A stretch of 64,000 nt of DNA, taken from Bradyrhizobium lupini. Its GTDB lineage: Bacteria; Pseudomonadota; Alphaproteobacteria; Rhizobiales; Xanthobacteraceae. The notes beneath the pieces are model-generated. The model did no database searches, was not told the origin of the DNA, and saw only the letters and a list, made by a program, of their open reading frames with translations. Shown here in pieces: positions 20,629 through 30,546 of the stretch (positions within the stretch are counted from its first letter, which is position 1; each line of letters begins with the position of its first letter). The stretch spans positions 4,278,001-4,342,000 of the forward strand of contig NZ_CP162553.1 in the NCBI RefSeq assembly GCF_040939785.1, written 5' to 3'. Made by a program: the position numbers and the translations under genes.

Positions 20629-22953
20629 GTGCGTGCTCATCTGGATGGCCAGCGCGTCAGCGGCGGTCGAACTCCTGCCGGCACGAGCTGCGCAGTCCTC
20701 CTCATTGGAGCAGCCGTTCTGCTCGGCGCACCTTCCTTCAGCGCGACGGCCGCCCAAGCGCAATCGGCTCTGCCGCCGGTGACGGTCGAGGCGCCGGCAC
20801 CGCGGCCGAAAGCGGCGCGTGCATCGGACCAGTCCCCACGCCGCGCTCAGACCGCCGCGCGCCAGCGCAATCGCAATCCCGCACCCGCAGCGCCGACGCT
20901 CTCGGAGCGCGCGGCCGCGGAAGCCGCCGCGCAACAGGCCGCCAAGCTCGGCTACCGCGCGATGCCGAGCGCGACCACGCTGCGCAGCGGCGCTTCGCCG
21001 CTCGATACGTCGCAGGCTGTCAACGTGGTGCCCGAGCAGGTGCTGAAGGACCAGCTCCCGCGAAACATCGACGACGCGCTGATCAACGTCAGCGGCATCA
21101 CCCAGACCAACACGCTCGCCGGCAGCCAGGACGCGGTCATCCGCCGCGGCTTCGGCGACAACCGCGACGGCTCGATCATGCGCAACGGCATGCCGCTGGT
21201 GCAGGGGCGCAGCTTCAATCCCGCAGTCGAAAGCGTCGAGGTGCTGAAGGGGCCGGCCTCGCTGCTCTACGGCATCATGGATCCCGGCGGCATCGTCAAC
21301 ACGATCAGCAAGCGGCCGGAGCTGTACCAGCACGGCTCGGTTACGCTGCTTGGTTCGGCCTTCAGTGCTTCCAAGACCGGCGCCGACGGCTTGCTCGACA
21401 TCACCGGTCCGATCGGTGATCAAGGCCTGGCCTATCGCTTCATCGGCTACGGCGTCAGCGAGGATTACTGGCGGAATTTCGGCCGCCATCGCGAGATGCT
21501 GGTTGCGCCGTCACTGGCCTGGTACGGCCAGGACACCACGGTGCAGCTCAACTACGAGCATCGCGAGTTCATCTATCCGTTCGATCGCGGCACGGCGTTC
21601 AATCCGGTGACGAAGGCGCCGCTGGCGGTGCCCAAGACGCGCCGGCTCGACGAGCCCTTCAATAACACGTGGGGCACGTCGGACCTGATCCAGGCGTCTG
21701 TCGAGCACCGTTTCAATCAGGATTGGAAGCTCTCCGCCGGCTACAGCTACAACACCGAGACCTTCAGCGCCAACCAGCTTCGTATCACCGGCATCAACTT
21801 CACGACAGGCGCCGAGACCCGCAGCAACGACGGCACGCAGGGTTCGCTCAGCAACGCAAGCTACGGAACGTCCTACGTTTCTGGCGGCTTCTGGCTCGGC
21901 GAGATGCGCAATGACGTGGTGTTCGGTGGCGACGGCCAGTATCGCACCATCTACCGGGACAATCTGATCCGGCAGACAACGCCCGCCTTCAATGTCTACA
22001 ATCCCGTTTACGGCCTGATCGGGCCGGGAACGACGGGGTCCAATCCAGACAGTGCGCAGACCGACAAGCTTGGCTAGTGGTCGATATTCGTCCAGGACAC
22101 GTTGCATCTGACAGAGCGGTTCGCCTTGGTCGGCGGCGTGCGCTACATGGACTACGACCAGATCGCCGGGCGCGGGAAGCCGTTTGTCACCAACACCAAT
22201 GTGTCCCAGGACAAGATGCTTCCGCTCGGCGGCGCCATTTTCAAGCTCACCGACCAGATATCGCTCTATGCGAGCTATACTGAATCGTTGAAGCCGAATT
22301 CGACCATTGCGCCGATCGGCGTCACGATCGGCTCCAACGTCGCGCCGGAAGAAGGCGTGTCATACGAGACCGGCGTCAAGTTCGATTTGAACAAGCGCAT
22401 CTCCGGAACGCTGGCGCTCTACGATCTCGACAAGAAGAACGTGCAGACGACCAAGACGAACAGCGCAGGCGTCGTGGAACTCCACACCGTGGGCCGTGCT
22501 CATTCGCGCGGCGTCGAGCTGGATGTCACCGGCAGGCTCACCGACAGCTGGGCCTTGATCGGCAGTTACGGCTACACCGATGCCCGCGTGACGGCATCCG
22601 AGGATGTCACGCTGCTCGGCAGGAAGCTGCAGAACGTCGCGCTGAACACGGCCTCGCTCTATCTGGTCTATGACTTCGGCACAGCCCTGCCGGGTCAGCT
22701 CCGCCTCGGCGGCGGCGCGCGTTATGTCGGTGATCGTCCCGGCGATTCGATCAACTCCTTCTTCCTGCCCCCTTATGTGGTCGCCGATATTTTCGCGACC
22801 TATGAGATGAAATACCAGAACACGCCGGTGATCTACCAGCTCAACGTCAAGAACCTGTTCGACACTGTCTACTATCCCTCCGCCGTCAATAATCTGAACG
22901 TCGCCCTCGGCGACGCGCGGCGGGTCTCGCTGTCGGCGACGGTGAAGTTTTAG
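20629..22953 (+). pseudogene. TonB-dependent siderophore receptor interrupted by an in-frame TAG
   Basis: The frame encodes a signal peptide, a proline/alanine-rich linker, the plug domain (ATTLRSGASPLDTSQAVNVV, DNRDGSIMRNGM, VEVLKGPASLLYG, DPGGIVNTISKRP) and a beta-barrel ending in the aromatic VSLSATVKF terminus, which matches FhuA/FpvA-type ferric-siderophore receptors. At 22075-22077 a TAG stop interrupts the barrel. The same frame resumes directly with WSIFVQDTLHLTERF, so a single base change of a sense codon (probably Tyr, as in GYWS) explains it. Full length would be 774 residues. The start is a GTG. The PepSY reductase follows 2 nt after the stop, forming an iron-uptake operon. Confidence 0.85.
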
Positions 22954-22955
22954 CG

Positions 22956-24209
22956 ATGGGCATGTCGCGCAGGGACGCCCTTCGGATGTCGCGCCGAGCA
23001 GGAGGGCTCGCGCCGATGCGTGAGTCCTGGCGCGCGATCAAGGCCGCTCTGCTTCATGTCCATTCCATCGCGGGCCTCGTGCTGGCGCTGCTGCTCGCCG
23101 TGATCGCACTGACCGGTGCGATCATGAGTTTTGAGGACGAGATCGTCGATCATCTCAACGCCGGCATCATGCAGGTCGCGCCGCGCCAGGCACCGGCGCT
23201 GATGCCGGACGAACTGGTTGCGCGCCTGACTGCGGCGCAGGACGTCGGCAAAATCTCCGCCGTGACGCTGGCGAGTGATCCGTCCGCCGCGGTGCATGTG
23301 CGCTTCGCCCGCGACGAACGAGGCGCGCGGCCGTCCTCGCTCTATGTCGATCCCTATGACGCGCGCGTGTTGGGCACACCGGACGGCGAAGAGTTTTTCG
23401 CGACCGTGCGCAAGCTTCATCGCTGGCTGTTGATTCCCGGCGACGCCAAGGGCTGGGGGCGCCAGATCACGGGCGTGGCCGCGCTCGGCCTGATCGTGAT
23501 GCTGATCTCGGGCCTCGTGCTGCGCTGGCCGCGTCGTGCAGGCAGCGTGAAGATGTGGCTGAAGCCGAATCTCGGGCTCAGTGGCCGCGGTCTGCATCGG
23601 TCGCTGCATGCGGTGATCGGCACCTGGGTCCTGCCGGTCTATCTGGTGATGACGTTCACCGGGCTCTGGTACTCGTTCGACTGGTACAAGGATGGCGTCG
23701 TCTGGTTGCTGTCGCGCCCGCAGATCGCCGCGGCGAAGATGCAGCCCAAGATGCTCACAAAGGCGTCGCGTGCTGCCGGTGTCAGCGAGACGGCACAGCC
23801 GATCGGCTTTGATCGCGCGTGGGCCGCCTTCCTGCACGAAGAGGGCGGCCGTTTCTCCAAGGCGTTGCTGACGCTGCCCGCCGGTCCGGGCACGGTGATA
23901 CGGATCCGCTCCTGGGGGAAAGACTCGACCCTCGACACCACCCGTGACGAATTCCGCGTCGATGCCATCACAGGCCAATTCGTGTCTGCGGAGCGTTATT
24001 CCGATAAGACCCTCGGCGAGAAGACCATCGCGAACGTGCTCGATATCCACCGCGGCGCATTTCTGGGCTGGCCCGGCAAGCTCGCGTTCATGCTCGCGGC
24101 TGTGCTGATGCCGCTGTTCGCGGTCACCGGCGTTTTGCTTTATTTGTCGCGTCGAAAGCTGAGGCGGCTGGCGCAGCCACGGCTCGGGCGGCTTGTTCCC
24201 GGCGAATGA
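22956..24209 (+). CDS. PepSY-associated membrane protein (PiuB/FoxB-like siderophore reductase)
   Basis: The 417-residue protein has the PepSY_TM layout: an N-terminal helix beginning LLHVHSIAGLVLALLLAVIALTGAIMSF, a periplasmic PepSY-like segment, helix GRQITGVAALGLIVMLISGLVLRWPRR, later ALHRSLHAVIGTWVLPVYLVMTFTGLWYSF-like helix with conserved His, and a last helix LAFMLAAVLMPLFAVTGVLLYLSRRK. Related FoxB/PiuB proteins reduce ferric-siderophores in the periplasm using haem histidines. The gene starts 2 nt after the TonB receptor stop and is surely co-transcribed with it. Confidence 0.88.
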   Translation: MGMSRRDALRMSRRAGGLAPMRESWRAIKAALLHVHSIAGLVLALLLAVIALTGAIMSFEDEIVDHLNAGIMQVAPRQAPALMPDELVARLTAAQDVGKISAVTLASDPSAAVHVRFARDERGARPSSLYVDPYDARVLGTPDGEEFFATVRKLHRWLLIPGDAKGWGRQITGVAALGLIVMLISGLVLRWPRRAGSVKMWLKPNLGLSGRGLHRSLHAVIGTWVLPVYLVMTFTGLWYSFDWYKDGVVWLLSRPQIAAAKMQPKMLTKASRAAGVSETAQPIGFDRAWAAFLHEEGGRFSKALLTLPAGPGTVIRIRSWGKDSTLDTTRDEFRVDAITGQFVSAERYSDKTLGEKTIANVLDIHRGAFLGWPGKLAFMLAAVLMPLFAVTGVLLYLSRRKLRRLAQPRLGRLVPGE

Positions 24210-24287
24210 ACGGGCTGCCGCAAAGGCTAGCCAACACTTCTGCAATCGTTCAAAAGCCCATGGCCAATCCTCGTCAGGGTTTACGCC

Positions 24288-25520
24288 ATGAAGATCACCA
24301 CCGTCACTCCCGCCGACATCCGCCGTGCACTGCTGCTCCGCGAGGAGATCGCGTTGCTTGATCTCAGGCACGAGGCTGGTTTCGCGACGGGACATCCGCT
24401 GTTCGCCGCCAACATGGCTGCCGATCGGATTGCGATCGAAGCGGACGTCAGGCTGCCGCGCAAGAATGTGCCGATCGTGCTCTATGATGACGGCGAAGGG
24501 CTCGTCACCGCGGGTGCCGAGCGGCTGGCCGCGCTCGGCTATACCAACGTCCGCGCGCTCGATGGCGGACTGAAGGCCTGGCGCGACGCGGGCTATCAAA
24601 TGTTCGAGGACGTCAACTCCTACTCCAAAGCCTTTGGCGAGCTGGTCGAGTCGCGTAGGCACACGCCCTCGTTCAGTGCCGACGAGGTGGCAAAACTCAT
24701 CGCGGACAAGGCCAACATTGCCATCCTCGACGTCCGCCGCTTCGACGAATATGCTACCATGAACATTCCGGGCTCGGTCAGCGTGCCCGGCGCGGAGCTG
24801 GTGCTGCGAGCAGGACAGGCGGCACCCGATGCCGACACCACCATCATCGTCAATTGCGCCGGCCGCACCCGCTCGATCATCGGCACCCAATCGCTGCTCA
24901 ATGCCGGCGTGCCGAACAAGGTCCGGGCGCTGCGCAACGGCACTATCGGCTGGACGCTGGCGCGGCATACGCTCGACCACGGTGCTAACAGGCGTGGCGC
25001 GATCGGGCCGTTCGAGGGCGGTCCGGCCAATGCGCGCGATGTCGCCTATCGCGCCGGCGTGCGCCACATCGGTGCGAGCGAGATGGCTGCGCTTGTCGCG
25101 CAGACCGATCGCACGCTCTATCGCTTCGACGTGCGTGACGCCGAGGAATATGCAGCCGGCCATCTCCCGGGCTTTCGCCACTATCCCGGCGGCCAACTCG
25201 TGCAGGAGACGGACATGGCGGCGCCGGTGCGCGGCGCGCGTATCGTGCTGACCGACGATAAGGGCGTCCGCGCCGACATGACGGCATCCTGGCTCGCGCA
25301 GATGGGTTGGGAGGTCTATGTGCGGGAGGGCGGCTATGACGGCGCGCTCGAAATCGGGCCGCCGCACGTCCTCCCCAAGCCGGACCCCGCTCACCGCTAC
25401 CGCCGCCCCTATGAAGGCACCGGCGTCGACGAGCGCGCGATGCAGGCCTATCTCGACTGGGAATACGGCCTGGTCGAACAGTTGCGTCTGGACGGAACGC
25501 ACGGGTTTTACGTGATCTGA
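24288..25520 (+). CDS. Multi-domain rhodanese-like protein
   Basis: Three to four rhodanese modules are visible in 410 residues. Only the second has the catalytic cysteine, in the loop NCAGRTRS (C190). In the first, the loop position reads VLYDDGEG, and in the third VLTDDKGV, so cysteine is replaced by aspartate. Each module ends with the usual GG(L/Y)xxW-like or REGGYDGA segment. Rhodaneses move sulfane sulfur from thiosulfate or persulfides, and inactive modules often dock substrates. It stands between the iron-uptake genes and serA as an apparent single gene. The substrate is not evident. Confidence 0.85.
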   Translation: MKITTVTPADIRRALLLREEIALLDLRHEAGFATGHPLFAANMAADRIAIEADVRLPRKNVPIVLYDDGEGLVTAGAERLAALGYTNVRALDGGLKAWRDAGYQMFEDVNSYSKAFGELVESRRHTPSFSADEVAKLIADKANIAILDVRRFDEYATMNIPGSVSVPGAELVLRAGQAAPDADTTIIVNCAGRTRSIIGTQSLLNAGVPNKVRALRNGTIGWTLARHTLDHGANRRGAIGPFEGGPANARDVAYRAGVRHIGASEMAALVAQTDRTLYRFDVRDAEEYAAGHLPGFRHYPGGQLVQETDMAAPVRGARIVLTDDKGVRADMTASWLAQMGWEVYVREGGYDGALEIGPPHVLPKPDPAHRYRRPYEGTGVDERAMQAYLDWEYGLVEQLRLDGTHGFYVI

Positions 25521-25619
25521 CGACCGCCCCGCCATCTTCTCCCCGTATCCGAACCCTATTGTGCTGCGCGTCCCCCGCGGTCTATGAGCTGCGGCGAAGC
25601 TGTGACCCACGGAGATTCC

Positions 25620-26864
25620 ATGCCAGCCCCAGGCCAAAGCCCTGAGCGGAACGCGAAGGCGCTGCTGCTCGAAGGCGTCAATGACAGCGCCGTGGACCTG
25701 TTCAGAACGGCGGGTTTCACCAATGTCGAGCGCCTGACCAAGGCGCTGGACGGGGAGGATTTGCGGCGGGCGCTCAAGGGCGTGTCGCTGCTCGGCATCC
25801 GCTCGCGCACCCAGATCACCGATCAGGTCCTGGAAGCGGCCGACCAGCTTCTCGCCGTCGGCTGCTTCAGCGTCGGCACCAACCAGGTCGATCTGCTGGC
25901 GGCGCGCAAGCGCGGCATTCCGGTGTTCAACGCGCCGTTCTCCAACACGCGCAGCGTCGCCGAGCTCGTGATCGGCGAGATCGTGATGCTGCTGCGGCGC
26001 ATTTTCCCGCGCTCGGTGTCGGCCCATGAGGGCGGCTGGGACAAGTCGGCGACCGGCAGCCGCGAGGTGCGCGGCCGCACCCTCGGCATCATCGGCTACG
26101 GCAATATCGGCTCGCAGCTCTCGACCCTGGCCGAGGCGATCGGCATGCGCGTGATCTATTTCGACCGCACCGACAAGCTCCGCCACGGCAACACCGAGCC
26201 AGTCGAGAAGCTGGAGGAGCTGCTCGCGCAGAGCGACGTCGTCAGCCTGCACGTGCCGGAGACGCCGGAGACATCAGGGATGATCGGCGAGAAGGAGCTG
26301 CGGGCGATGAAGCCCGGCTCGCTCCTGATCAACAACAGCCGCGGCACCGTCGTCGATCTCGATGCGCTGGCGGGGGCTCTGCGCGACGGCCATCTCGCGG
26401 GTGCCGCCATCGACGTGTTTCCGGTCGAGCCGTCCTCGAACTCGGAACGCTTCAACAGCCCGGTGCAGGGCCTCGGCAATGTCATCCTCACGCCGCATAT
26501 CGGCGGCTCGACCGAGGAGGCGCAGGAGCGCATCGGCGGCGAGGTGGCGCGCAAGCTGGTCGACTTTTTCATCACCGGATCGACCACGGGCGCGGTGAAT
26601 TTTCCGGAAGTGCAGCTGCATCTGCGTCCCTCCGGCGCGCGCTTCAGCCACGTCCATCGCAACGTGCCCGGCATGCTGCGCCGGCTCAACGAGGTCTTCC
26701 TCCAGCGCGACATCAATATCGCCGCGCAATATCTGGAGACCTCCGGCGACCTCGGTTACGTCGTGCTCGATGCCGACCTCGGCGGCCAGGATTCAGGCGC
26801 GCTGCTGCAGCAGATCCGCAGCCTCGAGGGCACCGTCGGCGCGCGGCTGGTGTTTGAGCACTAG
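25620..26864 (+). CDS. serA: D-3-phosphoglycerate dehydrogenase
   Basis: The 414-residue product matches the short SerA form: a substrate domain, a Rossmann NAD domain with GIIGYGNIGSQLSTLAEAIGM, catalytic Arg in NNSRGTVVD, catalytic His in LTPHIGGST, and a C-terminal ACT domain (about 340-414) that binds serine for feedback inhibition. It oxidises 3-phosphoglycerate to 3-phosphohydroxypyruvate in serine synthesis. The ATG at 25620 is preceded by GGAG at 5 nt spacing. The C-terminal TGAVNFPEVQL segment is typical of the E. coli-type enzyme. Confidence 0.92.
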   Translation: MPAPGQSPERNAKALLLEGVNDSAVDLFRTAGFTNVERLTKALDGEDLRRALKGVSLLGIRSRTQITDQVLEAADQLLAVGCFSVGTNQVDLLAARKRGIPVFNAPFSNTRSVAELVIGEIVMLLRRIFPRSVSAHEGGWDKSATGSREVRGRTLGIIGYGNIGSQLSTLAEAIGMRVIYFDRTDKLRHGNTEPVEKLEELLAQSDVVSLHVPETPETSGMIGEKELRAMKPGSLLINNSRGTVVDLDALAGALRDGHLAGAAIDVFPVEPSSNSERFNSPVQGLGNVILTPHIGGSTEEAQERIGGEVARKLVDFFITGSTTGAVNFPEVQLHLRPSGARFSHVHRNVPGMLRRLNEVFLQRDINIAAQYLETSGDLGYVVLDADLGGQDSGALLQQIRSLEGTVGARLVFEH

Positions 26865-26941
26865 CACTGCATTGACGAGCGGCCGCAGGGCGCCTTGAAT
26901 GCGGCCTGCTGGCACAACGAACAGAAACTCAAGGGGAAACG

Positions 26942-28603
26942 ATGGCGCAAATCCATGTGAAGCTGTGCGCATTGCTGGTGGGCGCAGCGGGCGCGCTGGG
27001 CGCGAATTCCGCTTCAGCGGTGACGCTGACTGAGGATGCGGACACTGTCTGCAAGGGCCTCGTCGGCGGCGCTGACGCCGTGAAGGTGGATTCGGCGACG
27101 TTGGTGGCGCCGTCGCAACTGGCCGTCGCCGAACGCGGCCCGACGCCGTCGGGGCGCGTCACGCCCGCCAATCCCGGCTTCTGCAAGCTGCTCGGCCATA
27201 TCGATCCCACCGATCCCAAGGCGCCGCCGATCAAGTTTCAGGTCAATTTGCCCGTCGAATGGAACGGCCGTTCGCTGCAATATGGCGGCGGTGGATTCAA
27301 TGGCGTGCTGATCACGGGCCTGGCGCTGCCGCCGGCCTATCCCTTCGACAAGGCGTCGCCGCTCGCGCGCGGCTTCGTCACCTACGGCACCGATTCCGGT
27401 CACGAGTCCAAGCCGGGCGAGCCGCCGCAGCTGTTCGCGCTCAACGACGAAGCCTTCGAGAATTTCGCCCATCGCGCCTACAAGAAGGTGCGCGATGCCG
27501 CCGTCGCGCTGATGCAGCGCGCTTACGGCAAGGCGCCGGAGAAAATGTACTTCATGGGGTCGTCCGAAGGCGGCCGCGAAGGCCTCACCATGGCGCAGCG
27601 CTACCCTGATGATTTCGACGGCATCTTTGCTCGCGTGCCCGTCATCAACTGGGTCGGCCTGCAGCATGCCGGCACGCGTTCGGGGCTCGTGACCATGGGT
27701 GATGGCTGGATCAATCCGGCGCAGGTGAAGCTAGTCGGCGATGCCGTGCGGGCCGCTTGCGACAAGGCCGACGGCTCCGATGACGCGCTGGTGCAAGATC
27801 CCGTTTCCTGCAAGGCGGCCTTCAAGGCGGAGACGCTGCGTTGCGCGAGCGGCAAGACGGGCGATCAGTGCCTCACCGACGCACAGATCAAGGCGATCGA
27901 GACCTTGCATGCGACCTACAAATTCCCGTTCGCGCTCGCCAATGGCCTCGACGATTATCCGGGCTGGGGCGTGTCGGGCGAGGACACGCCGGCGGTCGGC
28001 CCGACCGGCGGCTGGGTCGCGTGGTGGCTTGGCACGGCGCCTCCCGCGCAGCCGCCCGCGCCCAATAATGGCATCGCCTGGATCTACGGCGCCGGCGGCA
28101 TCCAATACGTGTTCGCGCGCGATCCCAAGCTCGACGTGACGACGTATAAGCCCGAAGCGCACAAGGCGCGGCTGCTCGAGGTCTCCAGCCTGATGGATTC
28201 CACCGACCCCGACCTCAGCCGCTTCCGCGCTCGCGGCGGCCGGCTGATCATGCTCGAACATATGGCGGACTACGCGCAAAGCCCCTATGCCGGCATCCGC
28301 TATTTCGAGAACGTCGAACGCAAGGTCGGCAAAGCCGAGACGGCCGAGTTCGCGCGGCTCTACACCGCGCCAGGGGTCGACCATGTCGGCTCCGGCGCGC
28401 CGGCCAATGTCGACATGCTGAGCGTGCTGGTCGACTGGGTCGAAAAGGGCAGGGCGCCCGGCGATCTGGAAGTTACCGAGCAGAAGGTCGAGGCGCCGTC
28501 GTTTGCGACGCTTCGCGCGCTGCCGCTGTGCCGCTGGCCGGCCTGGCCGCACTACAAGAGCGGCCCAGTGACGGAGGCGTCGAGCTTCATGTGCGCGCCG
28601 TAG
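26942..28603 (+). CDS. Tannase/feruloyl esterase family protein
   Basis: The 553-residue protein has a signal peptide (cleavage near residue 23-27 after SASA) and the tannase/feruloyl esterase fold. The nucleophile elbow is GSSEGG with Ser at about 208, and the catalytic histidine is in VDHVGSG at about 481. Paired cysteines flanking the motif regions (for example DTVCKG near the front and LPLCRW/SFMCAP at the end) fit the disulfides typical of the family. It would hydrolyse aryl esters such as gallate, ferulate or related compounds in the periplasm. It stands alone, convergent with the AAA gene 21 bp away. Confidence 0.88.
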   Translation: MAQIHVKLCALLVGAAGALGANSASAVTLTEDADTVCKGLVGGADAVKVDSATLVAPSQLAVAERGPTPSGRVTPANPGFCKLLGHIDPTDPKAPPIKFQVNLPVEWNGRSLQYGGGGFNGVLITGLALPPAYPFDKASPLARGFVTYGTDSGHESKPGEPPQLFALNDEAFENFAHRAYKKVRDAAVALMQRAYGKAPEKMYFMGSSEGGREGLTMAQRYPDDFDGIFARVPVINWVGLQHAGTRSGLVTMGDGWINPAQVKLVGDAVRAACDKADGSDDALVQDPVSCKAAFKAETLRCASGKTGDQCLTDAQIKAIETLHATYKFPFALANGLDDYPGWGVSGEDTPAVGPTGGWVAWWLGTAPPAQPPAPNNGIAWIYGAGGIQYVFARDPKLDVTTYKPEAHKARLLEVSSLMDSTDPDLSRFRARGGRLIMLEHMADYAQSPYAGIRYFENVERKVGKAETAEFARLYTAPGVDHVGSGAPANVDMLSVLVDWVEKGRAPGDLEVTEQKVEAPSFATLRALPLCRWPAWPHYKSGPVTEASSFMCAP

Positions 28604-28624
28604 CAGGCGCGCCACTTCGGAGCG

Positions 28625-30343
28625 TCACCCGCTGGCCATTGCCTGCGCGCCGCCGAGCAGCTGCGCGTTAAGCCGGCCGCCGGAGAACAGCATGTCGTCA
28701 AGCGCCTCGTCGATATCGGCCGAGATCACGGTGTTGCCGCCGTCCCGCGCGATGCTTCCTTGCGCCAGCCGCCGCATCAGCTCCTTGATGAAGGCGCAAC
28801 TCGTGCCCTCGCTGCGTCGGGCAGCCTCCGCGATCACGGCCCCCTCGAGCGGCAATCCCCTGCCGTAGAGCCGGACCAGCTTGCCGCGGCCGGTCTCGTC
28901 TGGCAGCGGCACTTCGATGGCTTGATCGATGCGGCCGGGGCGACCCGCGAGAGCTCCCTCGAGGTCCTCCGGCCGGTTGGTGGTCAGGACGAACAGGATG
29001 TCGGCGTCTTCCTTCAGCCCGTCCATCTCGTTGAGCAGCTTGTTCAGCATGGATTCCTCACACGGCCCCATGTCATCGCGGTCGCGGGCGATGAGATCGA
29101 CATCCTCGATCACCACCATCGACGGCTGGAGCAACCGTGCCAGGCTCATATAGGCGCCGAGCAGACCGATCTGCTCGGCCGTGATGATCAGCGTCGTATG
29201 CCCGGGCAAATGCGTTGCGAGATAACGGATCGTGTGGGTCTTGCCAGTGCCCGGCGGCCCGTACAGCAAGATGCCTTTGCGTGTCGATTGACCCAGCCGG
29301 CGCAATTGGTCTCGGGTGTTGACGAAGGTCAGAACGTTGCGATCGAGCAGCCGCAGGGTCTGCTCCGGCAGGATCACCTCGTCGCGCGCGACCTGCGGCA
29401 AGCGATGCACCGTGATGCCGCGCGAGCGACCGCGATAGTCGGAGTCGGCATCGAGCGACAGGATCTTGCCGCGATAGGTCCGCGCAGCCTGTACGGCTTC
29501 TTCCAATTCATTGAAGCATTGCTGGACCAGAGCCGCGCCTGCGGAACCTGAGGGTACCAGGATTTCGATCCGAATTCCGGGCTCGCGACTGTATTCGCGG
29601 TGTGCGCAGAGCAAAACCGCATAGCGGAGATGATCCTGCTCACACAGCCACAGCCCGTTATCCAGACACTTGACCGGGCTCTTCTCGCCTACGTCGACGT
29701 CGGAATATTGCAGCGGGGCAATCGCGATCGCATAGCGGCCCTCCTTGAGCAGTCGTGGAATCGACAGCGTTTCGTAGCGCTGCTCCTCGTTTAATCCCAC
29801 CAGCCGGATGGCCTTGCCGAAGAGCCGGTCGACGGCGGCCTGGAGATCGACCCGCATGTGGCCAGGAAACTGGCGGATCGTGGTCACGAGTTTGCTGCGC
29901 GCGGTGCTGGCAAGGTGCCAATCGAGAACGTCGCAAGCAAAGTCGAAATCTTCCTCTTGTTCGTTCGAGGGTTCATCCGCCGCACGCATGCAGTCGCTGC
30001 ACAGCCAGACCGTTCGGTCGCCGATACGAACGTCGATCTGTCCCTCAGGCTTGCCACAGAGTTCGCAAGGAGTCTTGACCGCCTCTAGCGTGACCTGCAG
30101 TTGGTGGCCGGCCAATTCGATGGATTGTTGCGCAGATTTGAAAAGGGCTTCGGCAACCGATTGCGGGTAAGGTCCGCAAACCGCTTTTTCCTTCTGCTCG
30201 ATCTGGGTGATCAGCGCGGTCGCTTCACGGTCTGATTTGCCGAAAACCTGCCGAAGCAGATCCATCACGAATTGGTCCGGCGTATCATCGTCATTATGAA
30301 TTACGAGCTGGGTCGGCTGATTCTCGCCACGCATACTGTTCAT
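28625..30343 (-). CDS. ClpS domain - ClpX-type zinc finger - AAA+ ATPase fusion
   Basis: The 572-residue protein joins three modules. Residues about 11-87 are a ClpS adaptor fold (NDDDTPDQFVMDLL, then KAVCGPYPQSVAEAL). Residues 93-118 are a CxxC-X18-CxxC zinc finger with the exact spacing of the ClpX N-terminal domain. After a middle region comes a AAA+ domain with Walker A GPPGTGKT (K368), Walker B VVIED (E413-D414, order inverted from the common DE), sensor-1 VLTTNRPED and an arginine-finger AGRPGRID. By eye alignment, the ClpS N-degron residues corresponding to E. coli M40 and H66 are Asp23 and Glu49, so ligand choice may be altered. No ClpP-docking loop is obvious. A role as a self-contained unfoldase or remodeller is inferred. 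The start ATG follows GGAG at 10 nt. Confidence 0.85.
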   Translation of the reverse strand: MNSMRGENQPTQLVIHNDDDTPDQFVMDLLRQVFGKSDREATALITQIEQKEKAVCGPYPQSVAEALFKSAQQSIELAGHQLQVTLEAVKTPCELCGKPEGQIDVRIGDRTVWLCSDCMRAADEPSNEQEEDFDFACDVLDWHLASTARSKLVTTIRQFPGHMRVDLQAAVDRLFGKAIRLVGLNEEQRYETLSIPRLLKEGRYAIAIAPLQYSDVDVGEKSPVKCLDNGLWLCEQDHLRYAVLLCAHREYSREPGIRIEILVPSGSAGAALVQQCFNELEEAVQAARTYRGKILSLDADSDYRGRSRGITVHRLPQVARDEVILPEQTLRLLDRNVLTFVNTRDQLRRLGQSTRKGILLYGPPGTGKTHTIRYLATHLPGHTTLIITAEQIGLLGAYMSLARLLQPSMVVIEDVDLIARDRDDMGPCEESMLNKLLNEMDGLKEDADILFVLTTNRPEDLEGALAGRPGRIDQAIEVPLPDETGRGKLVRLYGRGLPLEGAVIAEAARRSEGTSCAFIKELMRRLAQGSIARDGGNTVISADIDEALDDMLFSGGRLNAQLLGGAQAMASG

Positions 30344-30517
30344 CACGAAAGGTCTCCGGGACAATCTATGATTGAATAGAACGAATAGGGAACATAAAAG
30401 GAAGCGGCCGTCAAGCGTGACGGCGGCGGCTAATTGCGATTGGTGGGTGAGGTCCTGGTGCGCCGGGGCGGCCCTGTTCCTCGACGACTGCCGCGGCACA
30501 TGTCCAGCTGCCGTCCT

Positions 30518-30546
30518 TTGACAATCTGATCCGCCTCGATTATCTA
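30518..30546 (+). promoter_or_regulatory. Putative sigma70-type promoter of the MarR gene
   Basis: A perfect -35 box TTGACA (30518-30523) is followed after 17 bp by TATCTA (30541-30546, weak -10). Transcription would begin at about 30553, which is the A of the ATG, so the MarR transcript may be leaderless. Confidence 0.4.

Noticed and set aside
22950..26252. 1100-codon open frame on the minus strand
   Set aside because: It runs antisense through the PepSY, rhodanese and SerA genes, whose products are clearly recognisable. The frame is His/Arg/Gln/Asp-rich, as expected for a GC-rich shadow.
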